A stretch of DNA of 64,000 bases. It comes from Chloracidobacterium thermophilum B (GTDB taxonomy: Bacteria > Acidobacteriota > Blastocatellia > Chloracidobacteriales > Chloracidobacteriaceae). The stretch covers positions 913,501-977,500 of the forward strand of contig NC_016024.1 in assembly GCF_000226295.1 (NCBI RefSeq), read 5' to 3'. A program made the translations under genes and the position numbers. A model generated the notes under the pieces. It saw only the letters and a program-made list of their open reading frames with translations. It did not search any database and had not been told where the DNA came from. This document shows, piece after piece, positions 1 to 7,440 of the stretch; the stretch's first letter is position 1, and every line of letters begins with the position of its first letter.

Positions 1-1
1 T

Positions 2-283
2 CTGCATCCAGAGCGATACAACTTCTCGGAAAACGACACGCCCGTGGCGTCGCTGCACTTCAACTTCGACGACGCCGACACAGCCGACGTGCATTTTGAT
101 TACTTCAATGCGCATGCACCGGGCGGCTGGCCGCTCATCGCCCACGCTTTCTGGGAGTACCCACTCAAATTTCTTGTGGACTACTCGAATGCCGAAGACA
201 TCCGGCGCTGCCTGCACGCGCGGGACGGATATGATCCCTGGCAGGTCGTCCGCCGGAACTGCGCCCGAAATTTGCTTGCCTGA
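2..283 (+). CDS. C-terminal fragment of an unrecognised protein (5' end outside window)
   Basis: The reading frame is open from the first bases of the window to a TGA at 281-283, so about 93 C-terminal residues are visible. The internal GTG at 44 could be read as a start, but the frame continues upstream of it (it begins LHPERYNFSEND), which suggests a gene cut by the window edge. The peptide is acidic and aromatic-rich (HFNFDDADTADVHFDYF, then FWEYPLKFLVDYSNAEDIRR). I do not recognise a family and see no membrane segment or cysteine cluster. The next gene on the same strand starts 113 bases downstream. Confidence 0.5.
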   Translation: MHPERYNFSENDTPVASLHFNFDDADTADVHFDYFNAHAPGGWPLIAHAFWEYPLKFLVDYSNAEDIRRCLHARDGYDPWQVVRRNCARNLLA

Positions 284-305
284 GCTATTTGAGGGTGGAC
301 GCCGC

Positions 306-376
306 TCACAAAGTCCCTGGCGGGGCCGATTGAAACAGTTTAATCACGCTTTTTTGGTTTTTGTGTCACAAAGTCC
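306..376 (+). repeat. 11-bp direct repeat upstream of the TonB receptor gene
   Basis: TCACAAAGTCC occurs at 306-316 and again at 366-376, exactly 60 bases apart, in the short interval before the receptor gene. The second copy ends 20 bases before the chosen ATG at 397. The spacing of nearly six helical turns would suit a dimeric or cooperative regulator, but chance duplication is also possible. Confidence 0.4.
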
Positions 377-396
377 ATCAAGGTCAGACTTGGGTC

Positions 397-3345
397 ATGG
401 CAGTTCGTGTTCCCTGGATTATCAGCTTGTTGGTTCTGGCGCTGTGGTTGTTTTCACCGGTGGGCTACGCCCAGAGCGGTTCAACAACCGGCACGATCAC
501 CGGGCGGGTCTGCGACGCTTCCGGGGCGGTCATCGGCGGCACGGAAATGGTCTGCCTTCAGGTGGGAACCGGGATACAGCGTACGGTTCAATCCCGTGAG
601 GACGGCACGTACGAATTTCTCAACCTGCCGCCGGGGGACTACGAACTGCGCGCCCGGGCGGCCGGCTTTGAGGACAGGCGGCAGACCATCCGCCTTTCGC
701 TTGGCACAACGGCGCTGGTGGTTATCACACTGGCCACGGCTGGGACGACCGACGTTATCGAAGTCGTGGCCGATGCCCGCAATGCGGCTGAATCGGCCAC
801 GAACATCCGGCAGAATGAAATCCCGGCACTCCCCATCAACCGGCGTGACTTCCTGCAATTTGCCATTACAGCGGCGCGAACTGTCCCGGACAACCTGCCC
901 GACCAGGGCGCTACGGCAACGTCGGGCATTTCCTTCAATGCCCAGTCACCACGGCTGAACAACCTCACCATTGACGGGCTGGACAACAACGATGCCACGT
1001 CCGGGAGCATCCGCTCGACATTTTCGCAGGAGGCGGTGCGTGAGTTTCAGGTTGTTTCGGATGGCTATTCCGCCGAGTTCGGACGCGCGCTGGGCGGCAT
1101 CATCAACATCATCACAAAGTCCGGCGACAACCAGTTTCGCGGGTCACTCTTTGGCTTCTTTCGCAACGCCGCCCTGAGTGCGCGGGAATCCCTCACGCCC
1201 GGCAAGCCGCCTTTCGAGCAGTACCAGTATGGCCTCACGGCCGGGGGCCCGCTGTGGCGCAACCGGGCGTTTTTCTTTGTGACCGGAGAGCGGCTCAACA
1301 TCAGGCAGAACACCGTCGTGACCATTTCCGACACCGTGCGCGCTGCAGCGCTGCGCAATGGATTTCGGTTCGAGACCGGAAGCATTCCCTTCAGCACCGG
1401 TGGCTCGACGGCCCTTGTCCGGGGGGATTGGCAGATCACACCGGAAGACAACCTCACGGTGCGCTACAACTACGGGGGGCAGGTGAATACGGCTTTTGAA
1501 CCCTTCGGAGGGTTGACCGCCAGCACCTTCACCGGAGAGCAGCGGCTGACCGATCACAACCTGGCCGTCAACAACACATTTGTCAGCCAACAGGCCTTTG
1601 TGGTGGAAAGCCGCTTTCTCTACAGCACCCGCCTGCAGGACATCGGTGCCACCGATCCGGGGCCGCGCATTGCCATCAATGCCCCGGAAGGACAGGTCAT
1701 TTTTGGGAAATCCCTCGTTCTGCCCCAGTTCCGCGACACCCAGACCTACCAGTTTTTCACCTCGGTAGGGTTGGTGCGTGGCCGCCACCAGATGAAATTC
1801 GGCGGGGATGTCCTGCGGGTGGATTCACGGCAGCGCCAGCCGGCCAGTGAAGGTGGTCAGGCTATCTTCTCAGCCGTCAGCCTTGCCGCCTTGGGCGGTC
1901 CGCCCGGCTCGCCGTCCATGTCGGCGCTCCAGGCTTTTGACCCGACATTGCGCACACCCCAGCAGCAGGCGGTGCTGGCACTCATCGGGGCTGGTCTGCC
2001 CAACCGTTTCCCCGGCTTTCCGGTGCTGCCCCTGGATGTCCTGCCCATCACGAATGACTACCGGCAGGGCTTTCTTGACCCACAGCCGACGCGGATACCG
2101 CAAACCGCCTGGAGCCTGTTTGCCCTGGATGATGTTTCGCTGCATCCGGCCGTAAGGCTCAATCTTGGTGTGCGCTATGACCTGATACGCGCGCGCAGTA
2201 CGCCGGAAAACAAAGGCTTTGTATCACCCCGCATCGCCTTGGTCTGGCAGCCTCTCCAGAAACTGACCGTACGGAGCGGCTACGGCCTGTTCACGGCCAG
2301 CAATCTGACGTTTCCGATTTTTACCATCGTCCCGTTGACGCGCCGGACACTCGTTTTGCCGTTTCCCTTCAGCATCCTGCCCTTTACCCAACCCAACCGG
2401 CAGCTTCCTCCGTCGGGCGATTTCCCCTTTGGTATTCAGCCTGTCCCCCAGTTTGGACTGGAGTTTCAGTTTGCCCGGCGCCTGCCGGTCAGTTACACCC
2501 AGCAGGCCAGCCTCAGCCTGGAGTCCCAGCTTGGCTCAACGTTGTTTTCGGTCGTTTATAACTACGTGCGGGGCAACCGCATTCTGTCGCTGCGCAACAT
2601 CAACCCGGTCGTCCGTCCGGGTGTCGATCCGCTCGACAGTGTCATTAACGGCCGTCTCGATCCCCGCCGGGGAACGGTGAATGAATATGCCGCCGCCTAT
2701 GACAGTTACTATCACGGCGTCACCTTTGGCGTAGAACGGCGGGTCGGACGCTTCACCGGTCGCGCCAGCTACACGTTGTCGAAAGCCATTGACAACTATG
2801 TGGATTTCCGTACGTCTTTGCAGGAATTTGCCGAGCCACTCGACGTGCGTCAGGAGCGTGCGCTGTCCATTCAGGATGCCCGCCACCGGCTGGTGATGTC
2901 CGGGGTGTGGAAGCTGGACTATTCCAAACACCTTCTGCTGCGGGATTACACCCTGTCCTACATCTTCACGGCGGTTTCGGGGCGTCCGTGGAATCTGCTG
3001 GCCGGGGTGGATTTGAATCGGAACGGCGATGCCAATGACCGGCCGGCCGGGCTGGGGCGCAACGTCGGGGTGACGCCAGCGTTCTACAATCTCGACGTGC
3101 GCCTGGCGCGGCGTTGCATCAACCGGGACCGCTTCAAGCTCGAAGGCATTGTCGAAGCCTTCAACCTTTTCAACCGAACCAATGTGCGCGAGTTCGGACG
3201 TACCTTCCCACCGGTGAATCCTCCGCTCAACACCGAGTTCAATCTTCCGCCGCGCCGTGGCGGGCGGTTCATCGTCACCCCTGATCGCTACCGGCGCGCT
3301 TTTCCGCCGCGTCAGATACAGGTCGGGTTTCGGATGACGTTTTAG
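397..3345 (+). CDS. TonB-dependent receptor, Oar-like, with carboxypeptidase-regulatory-like domain
   Basis: Outer-membrane beta-barrel receptor of 982 residues, predicted to import a substrate with TonB energy. Substrate unknown. The start was set at ATG 397, not the upstream TTG at 361, because it gives a clean signal peptide (hydrophobic run IISLLVLALWLFSPVGYA, cleavage after YAQ). Residues about 28-105 form a CarboxypepD_reg-like beta-sandwich (GTITGRVCDASGAVIGG). A plug domain follows at about 140-235 (GFxNxxLDGLDNNDAT-type region, then GGIINIITKSG). The rest is barrel, ending in Phe (VGFRMTF) as outer-membrane proteins do. This architecture is common in Acidobacteria and matches Oar-like proteins of Myxococcus. 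No TonB-box or substrate-binding lipoprotein partner is evident nearby. Confidence 0.9.
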   Translation: MAVRVPWIISLLVLALWLFSPVGYAQSGSTTGTITGRVCDASGAVIGGTEMVCLQVGTGIQRTVQSREDGTYEFLNLPPGDYELRARAAGFEDRRQTIRLSLGTTALVVITLATAGTTDVIEVVADARNAAESATNIRQNEIPALPINRRDFLQFAITAARTVPDNLPDQGATATSGISFNAQSPRLNNLTIDGLDNNDATSGSIRSTFSQEAVREFQVVSDGYSAEFGRALGGIINIITKSGDNQFRGSLFGFFRNAALSARESLTPGKPPFEQYQYGLTAGGPLWRNRAFFFVTGERLNIRQNTVVTISDTVRAAALRNGFRFETGSIPFSTGGSTALVRGDWQITPEDNLTVRYNYGGQVNTAFEPFGGLTASTFTGEQRLTDHNLAVNNTFVSQQAFVVESRFLYSTRLQDIGATDPGPRIAINAPEGQVIFGKSLVLPQFRDTQTYQFFTSVGLVRGRHQMKFGGDVLRVDSRQRQPASEGGQAIFSAVSLAALGGPPGSPSMSALQAFDPTLRTPQQQAVLALIGAGLPNRFPGFPVLPLDVLPITNDYRQGFLDPQPTRIPQTAWSLFALDDVSLHPAVRLNLGVRYDLIRARSTPENKGFVSPRIALVWQPLQKLTVRSGYGLFTASNLTFPIFTIVPLTRRTLVLPFPFSILPFTQPNRQLPPSGDFPFGIQPVPQFGLEFQFARRLPVSYTQQASLSLESQLGSTLFSVVYNYVRGNRILSLRNINPVVRPGVDPLDSVINGRLDPRRGTVNEYAAAYDSYYHGVTFGVERRVGRFTGRASYTLSKAIDNYVDFRTSLQEFAEPLDVRQERALSIQDARHRLVMSGVWKLDYSKHLLLRDYTLSYIFTAVSGRPWNLLAGVDLNRNGDANDRPAGLGRNVGVTPAFYNLDVRLARRCINRDRFKLEGIVEAFNLFNRTNVREFGRTFPPVNPPLNTEFNLPPRRGGRFIVTPDRYRRAFPPRQIQVGFRMTF

Positions 3346-3349
3346 CGGC

Positions 3350-3367
3350 GCTGCCCGGACGGGCAGC
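3350..3367. terminator. Hairpin between convergent genes
   Basis: GCTGCCC (3350-3356), loop GGAC, GGGCAGC (3361-3367) forms a perfect 7-bp GC-rich stem immediately after the receptor stop codon and before the convergent aminotransferase stop at 3397. No T-tract follows on the plus strand (an A-run does), so it is not a classical intrinsic terminator. It may slow polymerase or protect 3' ends. Confidence 0.45.
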
Positions 3368-3396
3368 CGGGAAAAAGCGTCGTTCAGAGATGCCAT

Positions 3397-4530
3397 TCAG
3401 AGATGGCGGGCAAGGATGTCGAGGCCGGCCCGGAGCTGGTCGGGTTCTGTCAGGCAGGACAGCATGAGGTGAACGCCCTGCTCGCAGCCGTAGAAGTAGC
3501 CGGGATGCACGAGGACGCCATGTTCGAGGAGTTCCAGTACAAGGGCTTCTTCGTCCTCCCACCCGGCAATCCGTGGAAACAGGTAGTAGCCGCCATCCGG
3601 CGGGTGGACGGTCACCTGCGGGCAGCCGCGCAGCCGGGCAAGCGCCAGATCGAGCGCCGCCCGCAGGCGGTCGCGCATGTGCTGTACGAAAGCCTGCCCC
3701 TGCTCAAACAGCGTCGGCAGCATGAACTGGGTCAGGGCATTGGCGCTCAGAAAGGCATCGTTGAGGATTTCCAGCCGCGTCCCGAATCTGGCCGCGGCTG
3801 GTTCGTTCAGCGCGATCCAGCCCAACTTCAGATCGGGCAGGGCCAGGCGTTTGGAAATACCGTCAAGATGAAAGACCGGAAGTTCCGGGTGCAAGGTTCC
3901 CAGCGGCGGGCTGGTTGAGGCCCGGTAGGTAAAAGTGGCAAACACCTCGTCACAGATGACGGGCAACCCAAGCTGGCAGAGCGCCGGCAGTGGTTGTTGG
4001 ACGATCATCCCGGTGGGATTGTGGGGCGACACCACCAGAACGGCACGGGTCTGCGCATCAGTTGCCGCGAGCAGTGAATCCTCATCAATCCGCCAGCCGT
4101 GGGCTTCATCCAGCCGGTAGGTACGCAATTCCACGTGGTGCATGGCCGCCAGATGCTCAAACAGCGGATACGTGACATCGGGACCCAGCACGTTGTCGCC
4201 CGGTTCGGTGAGCAGCGCAAAGAGCAGGCTGTAGGCTTCACTCGTGCTGGCGGTGATGAAAATGTTATCCGGTGCTACCTCAAGCGGCGGTGTACGGCGG
4301 GCGTAGTCCGCCGCAATGACCTCCCGCGCTGGCGGCCAGCCGTGCGGATCGGGACAGTAACACCGGCTGTTCCAGTAGCCGGCCGCCGCCGCCCGCAGCA
4401 CATCCGGCGGAAACAGCAACCCCTGGTGGGTTGGGTTGCTGCTCGTCAGGTCAATGTAGTGCCCCTTGCGCTGGCGTGCCTGTTCGATGCGATTGGGTGT
4501 CAGGTCGGCGTCAGCGAGAAAACCGGGCAT
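3397..4530 (-). CDS. PLP-dependent aminotransferase, class I/II
   Basis: Fold-type I aminotransferase of 377 residues, probably cytosolic. The N-terminal LTSSNPTHQGL substrate-loop region, the NPTG motif (VVSPHNPTG), the PLP-interacting Asp-Glu (VICDEVF), and the Schiff-base lysine motif (ISKRLALPDLKLGW) are all visible, followed by a conserved C-terminal small domain with GGYYLFP. Substrate cannot be assigned; the sequence is of the aspartate/LL-DAP aminotransferase type. The start ATG lies 10 bases after the stop of gltX on the same strand, so the two are probably cotranscribed. Convergent with the TonB receptor gene. Confidence 0.85.
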   Translation of the reverse strand: MPGFLADADLTPNRIEQARQRKGHYIDLTSSNPTHQGLLFPPDVLRAAAAGYWNSRCYCPDPHGWPPAREVIAADYARRTPPLEVAPDNIFITASTSEAYSLLFALLTEPGDNVLGPDVTYPLFEHLAAMHHVELRTYRLDEAHGWRIDEDSLLAATDAQTRAVLVVSPHNPTGMIVQQPLPALCQLGLPVICDEVFATFTYRASTSPPLGTLHPELPVFHLDGISKRLALPDLKLGWIALNEPAAARFGTRLEILNDAFLSANALTQFMLPTLFEQGQAFVQHMRDRLRAALDLALARLRGCPQVTVHPPDGGYYLFPRIAGWEDEEALVLELLEHGVLVHPGYFYGCEQGVHLMLSCLTEPDQLRAGLDILARHL

Positions 4531-4540
4531 GGGTCAATGT

Positions 4541-6070
4541 TCAGGATGTGGCCGCCGCGTCACGGCTGGCCGGCGCTTCGGCCATGAGCCGTTGCCCGGT
4601 GGCGCGGAGGCGGGCACAGGAACGCTCGCGGCCAATGAGGACAAAGACCTCAAACATGCTTGGCCCTACACTTTGTCCCGTGAGCGCCACCCGCGCCGCG
4701 TTGATGAACAACCCGGCCTTGACTTCCCGGGCCGCAGCAAAGTCCCGGAGCGCCGCTTCGACCGCTTCTGCCGTCCAGTCCGGGAGCGGTTCGAGCGTGT
4801 CGGCCAGTTCCGGCAGCCACGTTGCCAGGCGGGGGTCACGCAGGTTTTTCCGGGCAGCTTCCGGGTCAATGTCGAAGGTGTCGTCAAAGTACGCCCGCCC
4901 GTAGGTGGTGAAGTCCACCAGCGTGCGGAAACGCTCACGAATGACATCCACCGTACGGGCAAACCACGCCTGCCCGTCACCGGTAGCAAAGGCAGGCTTC
5001 CAGAGTCCGGCCGTCTCAAGCTGCGCCTGCACCATGGGGAGCAACCGGTCGAGCGGCAGAGTACGGAGATATTCTGCGTTGAGCCACAGGGCTTTCGGGT
5101 CGGTGAACTGCCGTGGGTCGGCCAGCGGCTGGTCCGCTGGCGGAAGGTTGAAAATCCCGTTGGTGCGGCTCACCTGGGCAAAATCAAAGGCGGCGATCAT
5201 GTCCTCCCGCGAGAGGATTTCCCGGTTGTCACCGGGGGACCATCCGATCAGGGCAATAGCATTGAGAAAGGCGTCCGGGATGAAGCCCTGCGCCTGATAG
5301 AACTGCACCGTCGCCCGTTCGCCATGCTTGCGTTTGGAGAGTTTGGCGCGTTTGCCATCCAGAATGAGCGGCAGGTGCGCAAAGGTGGGTTCCGGGACGC
5401 CCAGCGCCCGGTAGATGAGCAGTTGTTTGGGGGTGTTGGCAAGGCCGTCCTGCCCACGTATAACGTGCGTCACCCGTTCGGCAATGTCATCGGCCGCGTT
5501 GCTGAGAATGTAGAGCGGTGAGCCGTCCGAACGGAGCAGGGCAAAGTCCTCGATGTCGGCATAGCGCTTGGTCTGCTCCCCGTGAACCAGATCGTGGAAC
5601 GTCACGGCGCCGTCCGTCCGGGGGACGCGGAACCGCACGACATAGGGTATTCCCTGGGCCGTGAGCTGCGCCTCTTCTGCGGGGGACAGGATGCGGCCGC
5701 GAAACACAAAGGGCTGTTTGGCTGCCTCGGCCGCCTGCCGCATCGCTTCCAGTTCCTCTTTGGTTTCGTAGGACTTGTAGGCATGGCCGGCCGCGAGCAG
5801 GTGTTCGGCAAGCTGGCGGTGGGCTGCCAGCCGTTCGGACTGGTAAAAGGGACCTTCGTCCCAATCGAGGCCCAGCCAGCGCAGCCCGTCCAGAATGGTC
5901 GCCACGGCTTCCGGCGTGGAACGCTCGCGGTCCGTGTCTTCAATCCGCAAAATGAATGTACCGTGGTGTTTACGGGCAAACAGCCAGTTAAAGAGCGCCG
6001 TGCGCGCCCCGCCGATATGCAGGTAGCCAGTCGGAGAAGGCGCGAAGCGGACGCGGATGCCTGAGTTCAT
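4541..6070 (-). CDS. gltX: Glutamate--tRNA ligase
   Basis: Class I aminoacyl-tRNA synthetase (509 residues) that charges tRNA-Glu. The start ATG at 6070 was chosen because the protein then begins MNSGIRVRFAPSPTGYLHIGG, which is the canonical N-terminus with the HIGH-like motif (HIGG). The open frame extends 66 bases further upstream but that extension is not conserved-looking. The Rossmann catalytic domain carries LRIEDTDRER, and the KMSKS-equivalent reads KLSKRKHG. The C-terminal half is the anticodon-binding helical domain. Acidobacterial-type organisms may use this enzyme in the non-discriminating mode with GatCAB; the sequence alone does not decide. Followed closely by an aminotransferase gene. 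Confidence 0.96.
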   Translation of the reverse strand: MNSGIRVRFAPSPTGYLHIGGARTALFNWLFARKHHGTFILRIEDTDRERSTPEAVATILDGLRWLGLDWDEGPFYQSERLAAHRQLAEHLLAAGHAYKSYETKEELEAMRQAAEAAKQPFVFRGRILSPAEEAQLTAQGIPYVVRFRVPRTDGAVTFHDLVHGEQTKRYADIEDFALLRSDGSPLYILSNAADDIAERVTHVIRGQDGLANTPKQLLIYRALGVPEPTFAHLPLILDGKRAKLSKRKHGERATVQFYQAQGFIPDAFLNAIALIGWSPGDNREILSREDMIAAFDFAQVSRTNGIFNLPPADQPLADPRQFTDPKALWLNAEYLRTLPLDRLLPMVQAQLETAGLWKPAFATGDGQAWFARTVDVIRERFRTLVDFTTYGRAYFDDTFDIDPEAARKNLRDPRLATWLPELADTLEPLPDWTAEAVEAALRDFAAAREVKAGLFINAARVALTGQSVGPSMFEVFVLIGRERSCARLRATGQRLMAEAPASRDAAATS

Positions 6071-6287
6071 CAGAGGTTGGTGTCCTGTGGGCGTGAAGTT
6101 CCGGCGTCGGGCGACCGGTCGGCCAAGTCTTAGCAAAACATCCGGCCGTTCGTCACGTCCGACGGTCTATGAACGACCGGGCTGGCAACTGGGACCCCAC
6201 GGCCCGCCAGGTGTATCGCATCGTTGCGTTGGAACTGCGGCAACGATAGCATCGCCATTGTCAACCATCACCCTAAAGATACATCCC

Positions 6288-7217
6288 ATGGCACTTGGCA
6301 TTACGGAAGACATCACGGAACTCATTGGCAAAACCCCCCTGCTTCACCTGCGCTCCGTTGTTCCGGCGGGAGCCGCCAATGTGTACGCCAAGCTTGAATA
6401 CCTCAACCCCGGCGGAAGCATCAAAGACCGCGCCGCGCTGGGCCTCATCACCGATGCTGAGCAGCGTGGGCTGCTCAAGCCCGGCGCTACCATCATTGAG
6501 CCAACTGCTGGTAACACCGGAATTGGGCTGGCGCTCATCGGACGGACGCGCGGCTACCGGGTGATCCTGTGCGTCCCGGAAGGCTACAGCCGTGAAAAAA
6601 TGCAGGTTGCTGAGGCGTTGGGCGGGACGCTGGTCTATACGCCTCATGAAGAAGGCATCCCCGGCGCAATTCGCAAGGCGCTGGAGTTGGCAGAATCCAT
6701 CCCGAATGCTTTTGTGCCACAGCAGTTCAGCAATCCGGCCAATCCACGCATTCACTACCTGACGACCGGGGCCGAAATCTATGAACAGCTTGGCGGCAAA
6801 GTGGATGGGATTGCCATTGGCTGCGGCACGGCCGGGACCTTTTCCGGTGTGGCCCGCTACATCCGGGAACGCAACCCAAACGCGGTTTGTATTGCCGTCG
6901 AAACGGAAGGCTCGGTGCTTGGCGGCGGGCAGCCCGGCCCACACAAGGTCGAAGGTATCGGCACAAGCTTCATCCCGGAGAACTTTCACCGCGAGTTGTG
7001 CGATGAAGTGGTTGCCGTCACCGACCGTGACGCCTTCGCCATGGTGCGCCGCCTGGCCTGTGAGGAAGGTGTCCTGTGCGGTGGGTCGGCCGGTGCGAAC
7101 GCTTTTGCCGCCATCCAGCTTGCCCGCCGGCTTGGAGAAGGGAAGAACGTCGTCACGATTTTCCCGGACAGCGCCGAACGCTACATGAGCAAGGGAATTT
7201 TCGACGAACTGCCCTGA
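6288..7217 (+). CDS. cysK: Cysteine synthase (O-acetylserine sulfhydrylase)
   Basis: PLP fold-type II beta-replacement enzyme of 309 residues, making cysteine from O-acetylserine and sulfide. Start at ATG 6288 (MALGITEDITELIGKTPL) matches family N-termini; the longer upstream reading frame is not supported. The PLP lysine is Lys46 in NPGGSIKDRAA. The substrate-binding loop EPTAGNTGIGLA and the phosphate-cradle glycine loop GCGTAGTFSG are intact. No CBS or regulatory domain is attached. The gene is divergent from gltX across a 217-base interval in which I see no confident promoter. O-acetylserine- and O-phosphoserine-dependent members look alike, so substrate preference is inferred. Confidence 0.92.
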   Translation: MALGITEDITELIGKTPLLHLRSVVPAGAANVYAKLEYLNPGGSIKDRAALGLITDAEQRGLLKPGATIIEPTAGNTGIGLALIGRTRGYRVILCVPEGYSREKMQVAEALGGTLVYTPHEEGIPGAIRKALELAESIPNAFVPQQFSNPANPRIHYLTTGAEIYEQLGGKVDGIAIGCGTAGTFSGVARYIRERNPNAVCIAVETEGSVLGGGQPGPHKVEGIGTSFIPENFHRELCDEVVAVTDRDAFAMVRRLACEEGVLCGGSAGANAFAAIQLARRLGEGKNVVTIFPDSAERYMSKGIFDELP

Positions 7218-7440
7218 CAGGCGGTTCCGGCTTGTTCCCCGTTACCTGCTCTTACCCCCATCCCCTTCAGAAGTCCTGCTCTGGATACCGCTGACAGCAA
7301 TCTGCCACAGCGTAGGGCAAGACTTTTTTCGCATGGGACGGCACGCGCATGCGATAGTGGAAGTGGAACCACCACGGAGGCTCTACCCCCACGCCGGCCA
7401 GCAGGCTGTGGTTCATCTTGCCTTTGTGACACCCGAAGCC

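Noticed and set aside
4466-5521. A 351-residue plus-strand frame opposite gltX
   Set aside because: gltX has complete catalytic motifs on the minus strand. The opposite frame has no recognisable domain.
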